DNA of 64,000 bases from RGIG3009 sp045596745 (GCA_045596745.1 JAZODA010000065.1:1-64000), one strand, 5' to 3'; shown: positions 8,748 through 17,670, counted from the first letter of the stretch. A program made the numbers and translations. Notes: generated by a model from the sequence alone, not told the origin.

Positions 8748-9569
8748 TTATTGCTCCTTGCGGTTCAGCGCGCGAGCGACAGCTTCGAGCAGCAACCAAC
8801 CGCCGATGCCACAGGCGGCAACGATGCCGATGGTGCCCCAAGGCGCAGTGGTAACGCCCTGCAGGAACAGTCCACCATCCTCGTTTTGCAATGTGGGCGC
8901 AACAAGGATGACCATACCGACGGCGGCAATTAACAGCACGGCTTTGGCGACGATCGAGCAGACCAGCGAAGCGACACCGACCTGACGGCGGGTGGCGCGG
9001 GTCACGGTGCTTCCTTCAAACGACAGGAAACGAGACAGGTACACCGAGCCGAACACCAGAATGATGATTTCGGGAATCATATAGGTGGCGTTATAGGAGA
9101 GCGAATAGATAGCGGCTTCGGCGGTGGGGACGGACAAACCCGCCCACACGGTACAGCCGGTCAGCGTGTGGCAAAGATAGCGCAAGGCGCCGGTTACCAC
9201 AGAAGCGAGTGCCAGTGCCACACCCTGCGGCAGATTCGGGCGGCGGAACACGCCGGCGAGACCCAGCACCATAAAGGCAACAATGTAATCGAACAAGAGA
9301 ATCATCACCACAGCGGAAAAACCGGTGGCGTACGACAGATTGTCAAGACCGAGCAGCATCTGAATCATACCATAAGCGGCGGCAGACACCAAACCCCAGC
9401 GTACACCGTAGCGATAGGAGAGCAGAATCAGCGGCAACATACTGAACGCCGTGACACTGCCGCCGTACGGCATATCTACGATTTTGATGATGCTGAGTAC
9501 CGCTGCGAAGGCGAGCATAATGGCGCTTTCGGTCAGACGATGTGCAGCACTGTTGGAAGTGCGAGACAT
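8748..9569 (-). CDS. thiT: ThiT-type thiamine ECF transporter S component
   Basis: A 273-aa, very hydrophobic membrane protein that should bind thiamine as the substrate-specific subunit of an ECF transporter. The region LLSYRYGVRWGLVSAAAYG, a Gly-spaced helix followed by a membrane segment, matches the ThiT family. A TPP riboswitch upstream agrees with the thiamine assignment. The start at 9569 is chosen because AAAGGA lies 8 nt upstream; a longer frame would run into the riboswitch terminator. The protein is longer than the usual 190-200 aa, with an extra C-terminal part (about 195-273) holding two more membrane helices of unknown role. The ECF energising module (EcfA/A'/T) is not in the window. 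Confidence 0.85.
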   Translation of the reverse strand: MSRTSNSAAHRLTESAIMLAFAAVLSIIKIVDMPYGGSVTAFSMLPLILLSYRYGVRWGLVSAAAYGMIQMLLGLDNLSYATGFSAVVMILLFDYIVAFMVLGLAGVFRRPNLPQGVALALASVVTGALRYLCHTLTGCTVWAGLSVPTAEAAIYSLSYNATYMIPEIIILVFGSVYLSRFLSFEGSTVTRATRRQVGVASLVCSIVAKAVLLIAAVGMVILVAPTLQNEDGGLFLQGVTTAPWGTIGIVAACGIGGWLLLEAVARALNRKEQ

Positions 9570-9605
9570 AGAAAACATCCTTTCACTTGAAATTGTCAAT
9601 TGAAC

Positions 9606-9641
9606 GAAAAAACACCCTCCCATGTTGGGAGGGTGTTTGGA
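9606..9641 (-). terminator. Riboswitch expression-platform terminator of thiT
   Basis: Read on the minus strand: stem AACACCCTCCCA/TGGGAGGGTGTT with a 3-nt loop, then TTTTT. It lies between the TPP aptamer and the thiT RBS, so ligand binding would favour premature termination. Confidence 0.85.
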
Positions 9642-9681
9642 TACATCATTGGCATACGCACCCGCGGTGTGCGTATACGAA

Positions 9682-9766
9682 ACATCCCTCCGCCGGCATT
9701 ATCCGGATCAGGTTCCAGGGTTGAAAGCAGCGCTTTCTCTCAGCCGAGTAATCAGCACCCCTCGTT
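9682..9766 (-). ncRNA. TPP riboswitch (thi-box aptamer)
   Basis: On the minus strand the element reads GGGGTGC..., CTGAGA, ...ACCCTGGAACCTGATCCGG, ATAATGCCGGCGGAGGGA, the diagnostic conserved strings of the TPP aptamer. It sits between a strong promoter and a terminator ahead of thiT. A further hairpin (about 9652-9677) separates aptamer and terminator and may be part of the switching helix. Thiamine pyrophosphate should repress transporter synthesis. Confidence 0.95.
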
Positions 9767-9777
9767 CAATTGCCGTC

Positions 9778-9806
9778 ATTATAGCACGGGCAAAAATGCT
9801 TGTCAA
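9778..9806 (-). promoter_or_regulatory. Sigma-A promoter of the TPP riboswitch-thiT unit
   Basis: On the minus strand: TTGACA (9806-9801), 17-bp spacer, TATAAT (9783-9778); a consensus promoter about 12 nt before the aptamer. Confidence 0.9.
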
Positions 9807-9892
9807 GGGGAATTTTCTCGAAAATATCGCTACGCTTCAAGGTGACCATAGATATTTTTTGCAATGTGATACACGGCTTTTTGCTGTTTTAC

Positions 9893-9921
9893 TTGCGTTT
9901 TGCACCGAAGCAGTGTATACT
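9893..9921 (+). promoter_or_regulatory. Sigma-A promoter of the CPBP protease gene
   Basis: TTGCGT (9893-9898), 17-bp spacer, TATACT (9916-9921), 30 nt before the GTG start. Confidence 0.75.
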
Positions 9922-9950
9922 GTAGCTGTAAATCTTGAAAGGAACAGCAG

Positions 9951-10946
9951 GTGAACCGTATGTACACGCCCCCTTTGGAAGAGCCGGGTTTTGTGATACC
10001 GCCGCATCAGGCGGAATCCCACCGTCTACGCCATGACGGCAACTTTGTCGGCTGGCTGTTGATTTCGTTGCTTATCGCGAATATGTCGCTGTCGTTTGTG
10101 CTGGCGTTGCTACAGGCCAGAGGTGTGTTGAACCTTTCTCTGATGGACAACACGCCGCGCGTGTTTTTGGAAATGCTGATGTACATTTTCTATCTGGCGG
10201 TGCCGGTGTGGACGGTTGTGCTGATTTCTCGTCGCAAGCAAAATCCGTTTCCGACCCGACGGGTGGGGCTTGGTGTGTATGTGTTTGCGTTGTTTGGCGG
10301 TATGATGCTGGCGGTGGCGTCGAACTACATCACCGGTGTTTTGATGTCGTTTATGGAATCTGCCGGCGTGGAGCGTCCGGTGTTTGAGGAAACGCAAAGC
10401 GGCACGCCGACCAGCTTGGTGCTGAATTTGATTTCTACGGCGGTTCTTCCGGCGATTTTGGAGGAAATGGTGTTCCGTGGATACGTTCTTCAGGCGTTCC
10501 GCCGTTATGGTGACAAGCTCGCGGTCATCGTTACCGCCTTGCTGTTCGGTTTGATTCACGGCAACGTTCTGCAACTGCCGTTTGCGTTTTTGCTGGGACT
10601 TGTGTTTGGTTGGATGGTGGTACAAACCGGTTCTATCTGGCCGGCCGTGATTCTGCATTTCGGTAACAACGCGATGTCGGTGCTGCTGGATTATGTCAAA
10701 CTGGTGGTGGGCAGCAGCTCTGCCGCGACCGTGCTGACGTTCTCCATACTCACCGTTTTGGGAATGATTGCATTCGCAGCGGTGTATTTGTCAAACAAAA
10801 AGCGAGGCGAGGACCTTCTTCGCCCGATGAGCAACGGCGCTTCGGCGCTTTCGGTGACGCGGCGTGTGACGGGATTGTTCACCGCGCCGGTAATGATTGT
10901 GGGAGTGTTGTTATGGTGTGTGATTCTGGTGTTATCCATCCTGTAA
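9951..10946 (+). CDS. CPBP-family intramembrane metalloprotease
   Basis: A 331-aa polytopic membrane protein with the three metal motifs of the CPBP (CaaX protease and bacteriocin-processing) family: EEMVFR, a FGLIHG helix and HFGNN. These predict an intramembrane glutamate-type protease. Targets of bacterial members are mostly unknown; some process or protect against bacteriocins. The GTG at 9951 is preferred over the ATG at 9960 because AAAGGA lies 8 nt before it. The last 34 bp overlap tadA, so the two are translationally linked. No peptide or bacteriocin gene lies next to it, so a housekeeping membrane role is as likely. Confidence 0.85.
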   Translation: MNRMYTPPLEEPGFVIPPHQAESHRLRHDGNFVGWLLISLLIANMSLSFVLALLQARGVLNLSLMDNTPRVFLEMLMYIFYLAVPVWTVVLISRRKQNPFPTRRVGLGVYVFALFGGMMLAVASNYITGVLMSFMESAGVERPVFEETQSGTPTSLVLNLISTAVLPAILEEMVFRGYVLQAFRRYGDKLAVIVTALLFGLIHGNVLQLPFAFLLGLVFGWMVVQTGSIWPAVILHFGNNAMSVLLDYVKLVVGSSSAATVLTFSILTVLGMIAFAAVYLSNKKRGEDLLRPMSNGASALSVTRRVTGLFTAPVMIVGVLLWCVILVLSIL

Positions 10947-11410
10947 TCGACCGCGAGACGGATGAACGATATATGCGCGAAGCCCTTCGCCTGGCGGCGG
11001 AAGCAGCTGCCGAAGGCGAGGTGCCGGTGGGCGCGGTTATCGTGAAAGACGGCGAGATTATCGCCACCGGTCGCAACCGCCGCGAAGTGGATCGTCACGC
11101 GCTGGCACACGCCGAGATTGAGGCGATTCATCACGCGTGTGCGGCACTGGGCGGCTGGCGCTTGTCCGGCTGCACACTGTACGTGACATTAGAGCCTTGC
11201 CCGATGTGTGCCGGTGCAATTATTAACGCGCGCATTGATCGTGTGGTGTATGGCACCCCCGACCCCAAGGCGGGTTCGTGCGGTTCGCTGACCGATTTGT
11301 TTGCACTGCCGTACAACCATCGTCCTGAAAACGACAGCGGTGTACTGCAAGAGGAATGCGCGGCGGTACTGCGTGACTTTTTCCGTTCGCTGCGGCGACG
11401 GGATACCTAA
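10913..11410 (+). CDS. tadA: tRNA-specific adenosine deaminase
   Basis: A 165-aa zinc deaminase that converts A34 to inosine at the wobble position of tRNA-Arg(ACG). The catalytic motif HAE (in AHAEIEAI) and the zinc motif PCPMCAGA are present and spaced as in TadA, and the length fits the family (about 150-170 aa). The start at 10913 has GGGAG 7-8 nt upstream and overlaps the 3' end of the CPBP gene. The N-terminal 20 residues before the conserved RYMREAL stretch are longer than in most relatives, so an internal ATG at 10973 remains possible. Confidence 0.92.
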   Translation: MVCDSGVIHPVIDRETDERYMREALRLAAEAAAEGEVPVGAVIVKDGEIIATGRNRREVDRHALAHAEIEAIHHACAALGGWRLSGCTLYVTLEPCPMCAGAIINARIDRVVYGTPDPKAGSCGSLTDLFALPYNHRPENDSGVLQEECAAVLRDFFRSLRRRDT

Positions 11411-11434
11411 GACTACATCCGACGGAGGGTGGCT

Positions 11435-12301
11435 ATGGAGGATCGTGATCTTTGTTTTCAGGGAGCGCATTTTGAGTTTTTATATTCTCTGGAGGGTGAG
11501 CCCGAGCCGGAGGATTTCTTTATGCACGCCCACGAGCGGTTTGAGCTTTTCCATTTCATTTCGGGCAACGCCAAATATCTGGTGGAGGGCACGGAATATA
11601 CGCTCAACCCGCATGACACGTTGCTGATGCGACCGTTTGAGGTGCATCGGTTGGTGCTGCTGGACGAAAGTGTGCCGTACGAGCGAATGGTGGTACATTT
11701 TTCGGCAGAAATGCTGGATGAGGACGAGGTGGTGCGAGCGGCGCTGCTGCGTCCCTTTAACGGACGCGAATTGGGACGCCGCAATCGCTACGAAGCGAGT
11801 GACTTTTCGGGCGAGGGCTGGCCGTTCCACAGTGATATCAACAAGTTGATTGACCGACTCGGTGAGGATGCCGAGGTGTTTATCGCTTCCAAGGTGCGTT
11901 CGTTCTTGGCGGAAACGCTGTTGCCGTTTGCCGAACACGACCACAAGGAAACGCAGTTTTCCGCGAAGATTTCCGACGTGCTGGAGTACATCAACACGCA
12001 TCTGTACGAGGACCTTTCGGTGGCGCACATTTGCGAAGCGTGCTTCCTCAGCCGCGCTCAGCTCAACCGATTGTTTAAATATGCTACCGGTACATCCGTG
12101 TGGCAGTACATCACGACCAAGCGTTTGTTGCAGGCAAAAACGCTCATCCGATTGGGCGAACGTCCCACGGATGTGTACGAGCGGTGCGGGTTTACGGAGT
12201 ACTCTTCTTTCTACCGCGCCTACAAGGCAAAGTTCGGAAATTCGCCCGAGCAGGACAAGGCACGGCTGACACGCGCACTGGCGGGCGAGCCGTTCCCTTG
12301 A
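11435..12301 (+). CDS. AraC-family transcriptional regulator with cupin sensor domain
   Basis: A 288-aa regulator. Residues 1-110 resemble an AraC-type cupin sensor (HAHERFELFHF, and an EVHRLVL strand) that would bind a sugar. Residues 185-285 contain the double helix-turn-helix of the family (ISDVLEYINTHLYEDLSV and the conserved CGFTEYSSFYRAYKAKFG block). The ATG at 11435 has GGAGG at 11424-11428, while the in-frame GTG at 11429 is too close. It lies directly upstream of the uronate operon and reads in the same direction, so it is probably the local activator, responding to glucuronate or a derived sugar acid. Confidence 0.85.
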   Translation: MEDRDLCFQGAHFEFLYSLEGEPEPEDFFMHAHERFELFHFISGNAKYLVEGTEYTLNPHDTLLMRPFEVHRLVLLDESVPYERMVVHFSAEMLDEDEVVRAALLRPFNGRELGRRNRYEASDFSGEGWPFHSDINKLIDRLGEDAEVFIASKVRSFLAETLLPFAEHDHKETQFSAKISDVLEYINTHLYEDLSVAHICEACFLSRAQLNRLFKYATGTSVWQYITTKRLLQAKTLIRLGERPTDVYERCGFTEYSSFYRAYKAKFGNSPEQDKARLTRALAGEPFP

Positions 12302-12322
12302 AAAGAGCGGATTTACAATATA

Positions 12323-12368
12323 GTTGGTAAAAATTGCAATAGAAATAGGCAAAAAAACCCAATATAAT
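12323..12368 (+). promoter_or_regulatory. Promoter and operator-like site of the uronate operon
   Basis: TATAAT (12363-12368) with a weak -35 TAGAAA (12340-12345, 17-bp spacer), as expected for an activator-dependent promoter. Just upstream lie GTTGGTAAAA (12323-12332), whose exact complement recurs before the solute-binding protein gene at 30497, and the palindrome ATTGCAAT (12333-12340). Confidence 0.55.
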
Positions 12369-12391
12369 AAAAGCAAAGGGAGGGACAAGCT

Positions 12392-13756
12392 ATGAACGCA
12401 AATTATTTGCTGCGAACCCCTGCAGCAGAAGCGCTGTACAACAAAGTGGCAACGCTTCCGATCGTTGACTATCATTGCCATTTGTCTCCGAAAGAGATTG
12501 AAGAGGACGCACCGTTTTCTTCGATCGGTGAGCTGTGGCTGGGCGCGGACCACTATAAGTGGCGGCTGATGCGCGCTGCCGGTGTGGAGGAAAAGTACAT
12601 CACCGGTGATGCTTCGTATCAGGAGAAGTTTCGCAAGTTTGCACAGGCATTGTCGCTGGCGGCCGGCAGCCCGCTGTACCACTGGGCGCATATGGAGCTG
12701 TCGCTGTATTTCGGCATTGACGAGTATCTCACCGCAGACAATGCGGATGAAATCTGGGAGCGCGCCAACGCGGTTATCCGCGACGAAGCGCTCTCGCCCC
12801 GTCGTATGATTCGCAAGGCGGGCGTGTCCTATCTGGCCACGACCGACGATATCATCGACTCGCTGGAGCACCATCGCCGCATTCGCGAGGACAAGTCCTT
12901 TGAAACGGTGGTTGCTCCTTCGTACCGCACCGATAACGTGCTGCTTATCCGCCGCAACGGCTATGCCGACTATGTCAAAAAGCTGTCGGACGTCAGCGGT
13001 GTACAGGTGGAGGGCATCGACACGCTGAAAGCGGCGCTGGTGCAGCGTCTGGATCATTTCTGCGACAACAATTGCAAGTTCACGGATATCGGTATTCCCG
13101 AATTCCCGAACCGTATTGCCGACGATGCCGAGGCGGATGCGACCTATCGCAAGGCGCTGGCAGGCGAGGCGATTACCGACGACGAGTACCGCGGTTTCCT
13201 CGGAAATCTGTATTTGTTCCTGGGTAAAGAGTATCAGCGCAGAGGGTTGGTGATGCAGTGGCACCTGGCGGTGTACCGCAACGCCAGCACCAAGCTGTTT
13301 GAGTCGCTCGGCGCAGACTGCGGCGGCGACTGCGTGGGCGATCCGCTCAAGGGTGCCGACGTCATCCGTATGCTGGATGCCATCGAAAAAGAGGCGGGCG
13401 CAGTGCCGCAGACGATTCTGTACACGCTGCATCCCGGTATGGCGGATCAGTTGCAGACCATCGCCGGCAGCTTCCGCGGTGTGCGCTGCGGTACGGCATG
13501 GTGGTTCTGCGACCATCGTCGCGGCATCGAGCAGCAGATTGAAGTTATCGCGGAACTCGGCCACCTCGGCTCGTTCCTCGGTATGCTGACCGACAGCCGC
13601 AGCTTCCTGTCTTATGCACGTCACGACTATTTCCGTCGTATTCTGTGCAATAAGCTGGCGACCTGGTGCGAAAACGGTGAGTTCGACCCTGCTATGGCAG
13701 AAACGGTCGCACGCCGTGTTTGTTGTGAAAACATTAAAATGTTGATAGGAGGATAA
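12392..13756 (+). CDS. uxaC: Glucuronate isomerase
   Basis: A 454-aa enzyme of the amidohydrolase-fold uronate isomerase family, converting D-glucuronate to D-fructuronate (or galacturonate to tagaturonate). The N-terminal metal motif is seen in IVDYHCHLSPKEI, and conserved blocks (LWLGADHYKWRLMRAAGV, TTDDIIDSLEHH, LYTLHPGMADQL) are in family order. The RBS AGGGAGGG precedes the ATG. It is the first gene of an operon with uxuA 4 bp downstream, giving the first step of the Ashwell pathway. Confidence 0.95.
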   Translation: MNANYLLRTPAAEALYNKVATLPIVDYHCHLSPKEIEEDAPFSSIGELWLGADHYKWRLMRAAGVEEKYITGDASYQEKFRKFAQALSLAAGSPLYHWAHMELSLYFGIDEYLTADNADEIWERANAVIRDEALSPRRMIRKAGVSYLATTDDIIDSLEHHRRIREDKSFETVVAPSYRTDNVLLIRRNGYADYVKKLSDVSGVQVEGIDTLKAALVQRLDHFCDNNCKFTDIGIPEFPNRIADDAEADATYRKALAGEAITDDEYRGFLGNLYLFLGKEYQRRGLVMQWHLAVYRNASTKLFESLGADCGGDCVGDPLKGADVIRMLDAIEKEAGAVPQTILYTLHPGMADQLQTIAGSFRGVRCGTAWWFCDHRRGIEQQIEVIAELGHLGSFLGMLTDSRSFLSYARHDYFRRILCNKLATWCENGEFDPAMAETVARRVCCENIKMLIGG

Positions 13757-13760
13757 GCAA

Positions 13761-14804
13761 ATGAAACTGACATTTCGCTGGTACGGCGATGACGATCCCG
13801 TTACCCTGTCCCACATCCGGCAGATCCCGCAGATGACGGGTATCGTCTCTGCCATCTACGACACCCCTGTGGGTGAGGTGTGGAGCCGTGAGAGCATTGC
13901 GGCGATGAAGAAGAAGGCCAACGACAACGGTCTGGCTTTCGAAGTGGTGGAAAGCGTTCCGGTTCACGAGGATATCAAGCTCGGCAACGAAAATGCTCCC
14001 CGCCTGATCGAAAACTACTGTGAAAACGTGCGCCGTCTGGGCGAAGCCGGCGTCAAGTGCATCTGCTATAACTTTATGCCGGTGTTCGACTGGCTGCGCA
14101 GCGAGCTGGAGCATGCTCAGGTCGACGGCGCCAACGCGCTGGCGTACGATGAGAACACGGTGCTGGCTATGGATCCCCTCAAGGGCGACCTGTCGCTCCC
14201 GGGTTGGGACTCCAGCTACACCAAGGCTCAGATGCAGGACCTGCTCAATGCGTATGCTGAGCTGGGTGAAGAGCAGCTGTGGAAGAACCTCGAGACCTTC
14301 CTGAAGGCGGTCATTCCGGTCGCCAAGGAGGCCGGCGTCAACATGGCTATCCATCCGGACGATCCGCCCTGGGGTATGTTCGGTCTGCCGCGTATCATCA
14401 CCGGCAAGAAGAACCTGCAGCGTTTCTTTGATATCGTTCCCGAGACCAACAACGGTCTGACCCTGTGCACCGGTTCCTTCGGTGCCAACCCCGACAACGA
14501 CCTGGTGGATATGGCGGACAGCTTTGCCGACCGCATCCACTTCCTGCACCTGCGCAACATCAAGATTACCGGTGAGCGTCAGTTCGAGGAAGTCGGTCAT
14601 CCCACCGCTTGCGGCTCCATCGATATGTACGGTGTTGCCAAGGCGCTGGTTAAGAAGGGCTGGGACGGCTATGTGCGTCCTGACCACGGCCGTATGATTT
14701 GGGGCGAGACCGGCCGCTATGGCTACGGTCTGTTTGACCGCGCACTCGGCGCGACCTACATCGTGGGTCTGTTCGAAGCGCTGGAAAAGGAGAATGAGAA
14801 ATGA
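13761..14804 (+). CDS. uxuA: Mannonate dehydratase
   Basis: A 347-aa TIM-barrel metalloenzyme that dehydrates D-mannonate to 2-keto-3-deoxygluconate (KDG). The start MKLTFRWYGDDDPVTL, the MAIHPDDPPWGMFGLPRI block, the LHLRNIK strand and the C-terminal VRPDHGRMIWGE are characteristic of UxuA. AGGAGG precedes the ATG and uxaC ends 4 bp before it. The stop overlaps the next start (ATGA), showing tight coupling with the SDR oxidoreductase that makes its substrate. Confidence 0.95.
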   Translation: MKLTFRWYGDDDPVTLSHIRQIPQMTGIVSAIYDTPVGEVWSRESIAAMKKKANDNGLAFEVVESVPVHEDIKLGNENAPRLIENYCENVRRLGEAGVKCICYNFMPVFDWLRSELEHAQVDGANALAYDENTVLAMDPLKGDLSLPGWDSSYTKAQMQDLLNAYAELGEEQLWKNLETFLKAVIPVAKEAGVNMAIHPDDPPWGMFGLPRIITGKKNLQRFFDIVPETNNGLTLCTGSFGANPDNDLVDMADSFADRIHFLHLRNIKITGERQFEEVGHPTACGSIDMYGVAKALVKKGWDGYVRPDHGRMIWGETGRYGYGLFDRALGATYIVGLFEALEKENEK

Positions 14805-15625
14805 GCAAAGTAATCATAGTTACCGGCGCCGGCGGCGTGCTGTGCTCCGGTTTTGCCGAGCATCTGGCGAAGGCCGGTCATAAAGTGGCGCTGCTCGACC
14901 TGAATGAGCAGGCGGCAGCGGCGGTTGCCGACCGCATCAACGCCGAGGGCGGCGTGGCGAAGGCATATGCCTGCAACGTGCTGGACAAGGCTTGCATCGA
15001 AGACGTTCACACCAAGGTCCTGGCGGACTTCGGCAAGTGCGACATTCTGATTAACGGCGCCGGCGGCAACAGCCCCAAGTGCACCACCCTGCACGAGGAG
15101 TATGTTGAGGGCGACGAGGCTGCTACCGAATTCCTGACCTTCTTCAACATCGACGAGAAGGGCTTCGACTTCGTGTTTGACCTGAACCTCAAGGGCGTTC
15201 TGCTGCCCAGCCAGGTGTTTATGCCGGATATGCTGGGTCGTCCCGGCTGCTGCGTGCTGAACGTGTCCTCCATGAACGCGTATCGCCCGCTGACCAAGAT
15301 TCCGGCGTACTCCGCAGCCAAAGCGGCGGTGACCAACTTCACCTCCTGGCTGGCGGTGCACTTTGCCAAAGAGGGTATCCGCGTGAACGCGATTGCGCCC
15401 GGCTTCTTCGTGACCAACCAGAACCGCGCGCTGCTGTTTGACGCCGAGGGCAAGCCCACGGCGCGTACCGAGAAGATTCTGCGCTCCACCCCCATGGGTC
15501 GTTTCGGCGATTCGGAGGAGCTGCTCGGCACGTTGGAGTGGCTGCTGGATGAAACCAAGTCCGGCTTTGTGACCGGTATCACGGTGCCGGTAGACGGCGG
15601 CTTCTCCGCTTACTCGGGAGTGTGA
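14801..15625 (+). CDS. SDR-family D-mannonate oxidoreductase (fructuronate reductase)
   Basis: A 274-aa short-chain dehydrogenase. The cofactor motif TGAGGVLCSG lies at residues 8-17, NGAGG at about 84-88, and the catalytic Ser and YSAAK follow at about 164 and 168-172. Its place between uxuA and the other operon genes indicates fructuronate-to-mannonate reduction. Bacillus-type UxuB is likewise an SDR, unlike the unrelated long-chain enzyme of E. coli. Start and stop overlap both neighbours by 4 bp (14801-14804) or nearly so. The alternative is a gluconate-5-dehydrogenase-like activity, but context favours the uronate role. Confidence 0.85.
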   Translation: MSKVIIVTGAGGVLCSGFAEHLAKAGHKVALLDLNEQAAAAVADRINAEGGVAKAYACNVLDKACIEDVHTKVLADFGKCDILINGAGGNSPKCTTLHEEYVEGDEAATEFLTFFNIDEKGFDFVFDLNLKGVLLPSQVFMPDMLGRPGCCVLNVSSMNAYRPLTKIPAYSAAKAAVTNFTSWLAVHFAKEGIRVNAIAPGFFVTNQNRALLFDAEGKPTARTEKILRSTPMGRFGDSEELLGTLEWLLDETKSGFVTGITVPVDGGFSAYSGV

Positions 15626-15630
15626 TTACG

Positions 15631-16476
15631 ATGCAGGATTTGCGTATTTTTGCATTTGCTGACGAAGCCGATCCGAATTTCGACGGCCAGATTGACGCGA
15701 TGCTTCGCAACGATCTCGCCGGTCTGGAAATCCGCAACGTTGACGGCGTGAATATCGGCGAGCTTTCTCTCGAGAAAGCGCGTGAGGTGCGTCGCCGTAT
15801 GGACGATGCGGGTCTCATCACCTGGTCGATCGGTTCGCCCATCGGTAAAATCCACATCGAAAATGACGATTTCGAAGCACACAAGGAAACCTTCAAGCGT
15901 CAGCTGGAGATCGCGCACATTCTGGGCGCGGAGAACCTGCGTATGTTCTCGTTCTATATGCCGACAGACAAAGATCCGTCGATTTACAAGAACGAGGTCA
16001 TCGACCGCTTGGGTGTGCTGACCAATCTGGCAATCGGCAGCGGCGTGCTGCTGTGCCACGAGAACGAAAAGGGCATCTACGGCGACAACGCCGCCCGCTG
16101 CCTGGAGATTCTGGAAGCAGTGCCGCTGCTTCGCGCGGTGTTTGACCCGGCGAACTTTGTGCAGTGCGGTCAGGATACCATCGAGGCGTGGGAGATGCTC
16201 AAGCCCTATGTGAAATATATGCACATCAAGGACGCCAAGCTTGACGGCGGCATTGTCCCCGCAGGTCTGGGCGCCGGCAACATTTCGTATCTGCTGTCGG
16301 AGTACCGTCTGCAGGGTGGCCGCGAGTTCACCATGGAACCGCATCTGGCCGAGTTTGCCGGTCTTGGTGCGCTGGAGCGTGAAGGCGAGCAGAGTCAGGT
16401 TGGCGAATTCGGTTACGCAAGCACCGCCGCGGCATTCGACGCCGGCGTGGCAGCGTTCAAAGCGCTTGTGGGATAA
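15631..16476 (+). CDS. Sugar phosphate isomerase/epimerase-like TIM-barrel protein
   Basis: A 281-aa protein of the xylose-isomerase-like TIM barrel family (AP endonuclease 2 superfamily). It starts MQDLRIFAFADEADP; typical strands include NLRMFSFYMP, LLCHENEKGIYG, RAVFDPANFVQ and YMHIKDAK, where His, Glu and Asp usually bind a divalent metal. The ATG at 15631 is placed 10 nt from GGGAG; a GTG at 15622 overlaps the previous stop and lacks spacing. In the uronate operon it could epimerise or isomerise an incoming sugar acid or act with the following oxidoreductase, but the reaction is not known. Confidence 0.8.
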   Translation: MQDLRIFAFADEADPNFDGQIDAMLRNDLAGLEIRNVDGVNIGELSLEKAREVRRRMDDAGLITWSIGSPIGKIHIENDDFEAHKETFKRQLEIAHILGAENLRMFSFYMPTDKDPSIYKNEVIDRLGVLTNLAIGSGVLLCHENEKGIYGDNAARCLEILEAVPLLRAVFDPANFVQCGQDTIEAWEMLKPYVKYMHIKDAKLDGGIVPAGLGAGNISYLLSEYRLQGGREFTMEPHLAEFAGLGALEREGEQSQVGEFGYASTAAAFDAGVAAFKALVG

Positions 16477-16494
16477 CGATAAGGGGTGTTCGTT

Positions 16495-17670
16495 GTGAAA
16501 AAAATCAAACTGGGCATTATCGGTCTTGGTAATATGGGCAGCGCCCATTGCAAAAACATTGAGGGCGGTCATTGCCCCGATGTGGAACTGGTCGCTGTGG
16601 CAGACGTTAAGCCGGAGCGCTTGGAGTGGGCAAAGAACGAGTTGGCGGAGAGCGTGCTGCGGTTCGACAGTGCCGAAGCACTCATCGAGAGCGGCGCGGT
16701 CGAAGCGATTCTCATCGCGGTACCGCACTATTTCCATCCGCCGATTGCAATCAACGCCTTTGAGCATGGTTTGCACGTGCTGACGGAAAAACCCGCCGGC
16801 GTGTATACCAAGCAGGTGCGCGAGATGAACGAAGCGGCCGACAAATCCGGTTGCAAGTTCGCCATTATGTGGAACTGGCGCGCCCATCCGTTGTTCATCA
16901 AGCTCAAGGAGCTGATGGACAGTGGCAAGTACGGTGAAATCCGCCGTGTCAACTGGCTGATTACGCTGTGGTACCGTTCGCAGGCGTATTACGATTCCGG
17001 CGACTGGCGTGCCTCGTGGGTCGGCGAAGGCGGTGGCGTGCTGATGAACCAGTGCCCCCACCAGCTTGACCTGTGGCAGTGGCTGTGCGGTATGCCGAAA
17101 ACCGTTAACGCGAAGCTTCTGTACGGCAAGTGGCACGACATCGAAGTGGAAGACGATGCCACCATCGTGGTGGAGTACGAAAACGGTGCCACCGGTGTGT
17201 TTATCAGCAGCACGGGCGACGCTCACGGCAGCAACCGTCTGGAGATTCTGATGGACGGCGCGAAGATTGTGGCGGAAAAGGAAACCTTGACCATCACGGA
17301 GTTTGAAACGCCCATCGACGAGTTTACTTACAATGGCCCGAAATCCGGTGAGCTGAACTGCACGGTTTCGACCTACGAGTTTAAGGATCCCGACTTCCTG
17401 CACGCAATTGTTCTTAACGCCTTTGCGCGCTCGATTCTCTACGACGAGCCGATGTATGCGGACGGTCGCGAGGGTCTGCGCGAAATCACGCTTGCCAACG
17501 CCGCGTATCTGTCGGATTGGCTGGGCAAAACGGTGGAGCTGCCGCTGGATGAGGAATTGTATTTCAGCGAGCTGCAAAAGCGTGTGGAAACTTCTAAAAT
17601 GCGCACTGCCACGCAGGCGGAGGACGATGGCAACACCGACCACCGCAGCCGCTGGCGTGTAAAATGGTAA
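16495..17670 (+). CDS. Gfo/Idh/MocA-family oxidoreductase
   Basis: A 391-aa NAD(P)-dependent sugar dehydrogenase-like protein. The Rossmann motif GIIGLGNMGSAHC is at the N-terminus, the family signature TEKPAGVYTKQ is at about residues 95-105, and CPHQLDLWQWLCG supplies the conserved His of the C-terminal domain. The GTG at 16495 has AAGGGG 8 nt upstream, so it is preferred over the GTG at 16486. It follows the TIM-barrel gene by 18 bp; such pairs often oxidise and rearrange unusual sugars such as inositols, uronate derivatives or glycosides. The substrate is unknown. Confidence 0.85.
   Translation: MKKIKLGIIGLGNMGSAHCKNIEGGHCPDVELVAVADVKPERLEWAKNELAESVLRFDSAEALIESGAVEAILIAVPHYFHPPIAINAFEHGLHVLTEKPAGVYTKQVREMNEAADKSGCKFAIMWNWRAHPLFIKLKELMDSGKYGEIRRVNWLITLWYRSQAYYDSGDWRASWVGEGGGVLMNQCPHQLDLWQWLCGMPKTVNAKLLYGKWHDIEVEDDATIVVEYENGATGVFISSTGDAHGSNRLEILMDGAKIVAEKETLTITEFETPIDEFTYNGPKSGELNCTVSTYEFKDPDFLHAIVLNAFARSILYDEPMYADGREGLREITLANAAYLSDWLGKTVELPLDEELYFSELQKRVETSKMRTATQAEDDGNTDHRSRWRVKW

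Noticed and set aside
9951..11410. Bacteriocin immunity locus around the CPBP protease
   Set aside because: No double-glycine peptide or ABC exporter is nearby; the neighbour overlapping it is tadA.
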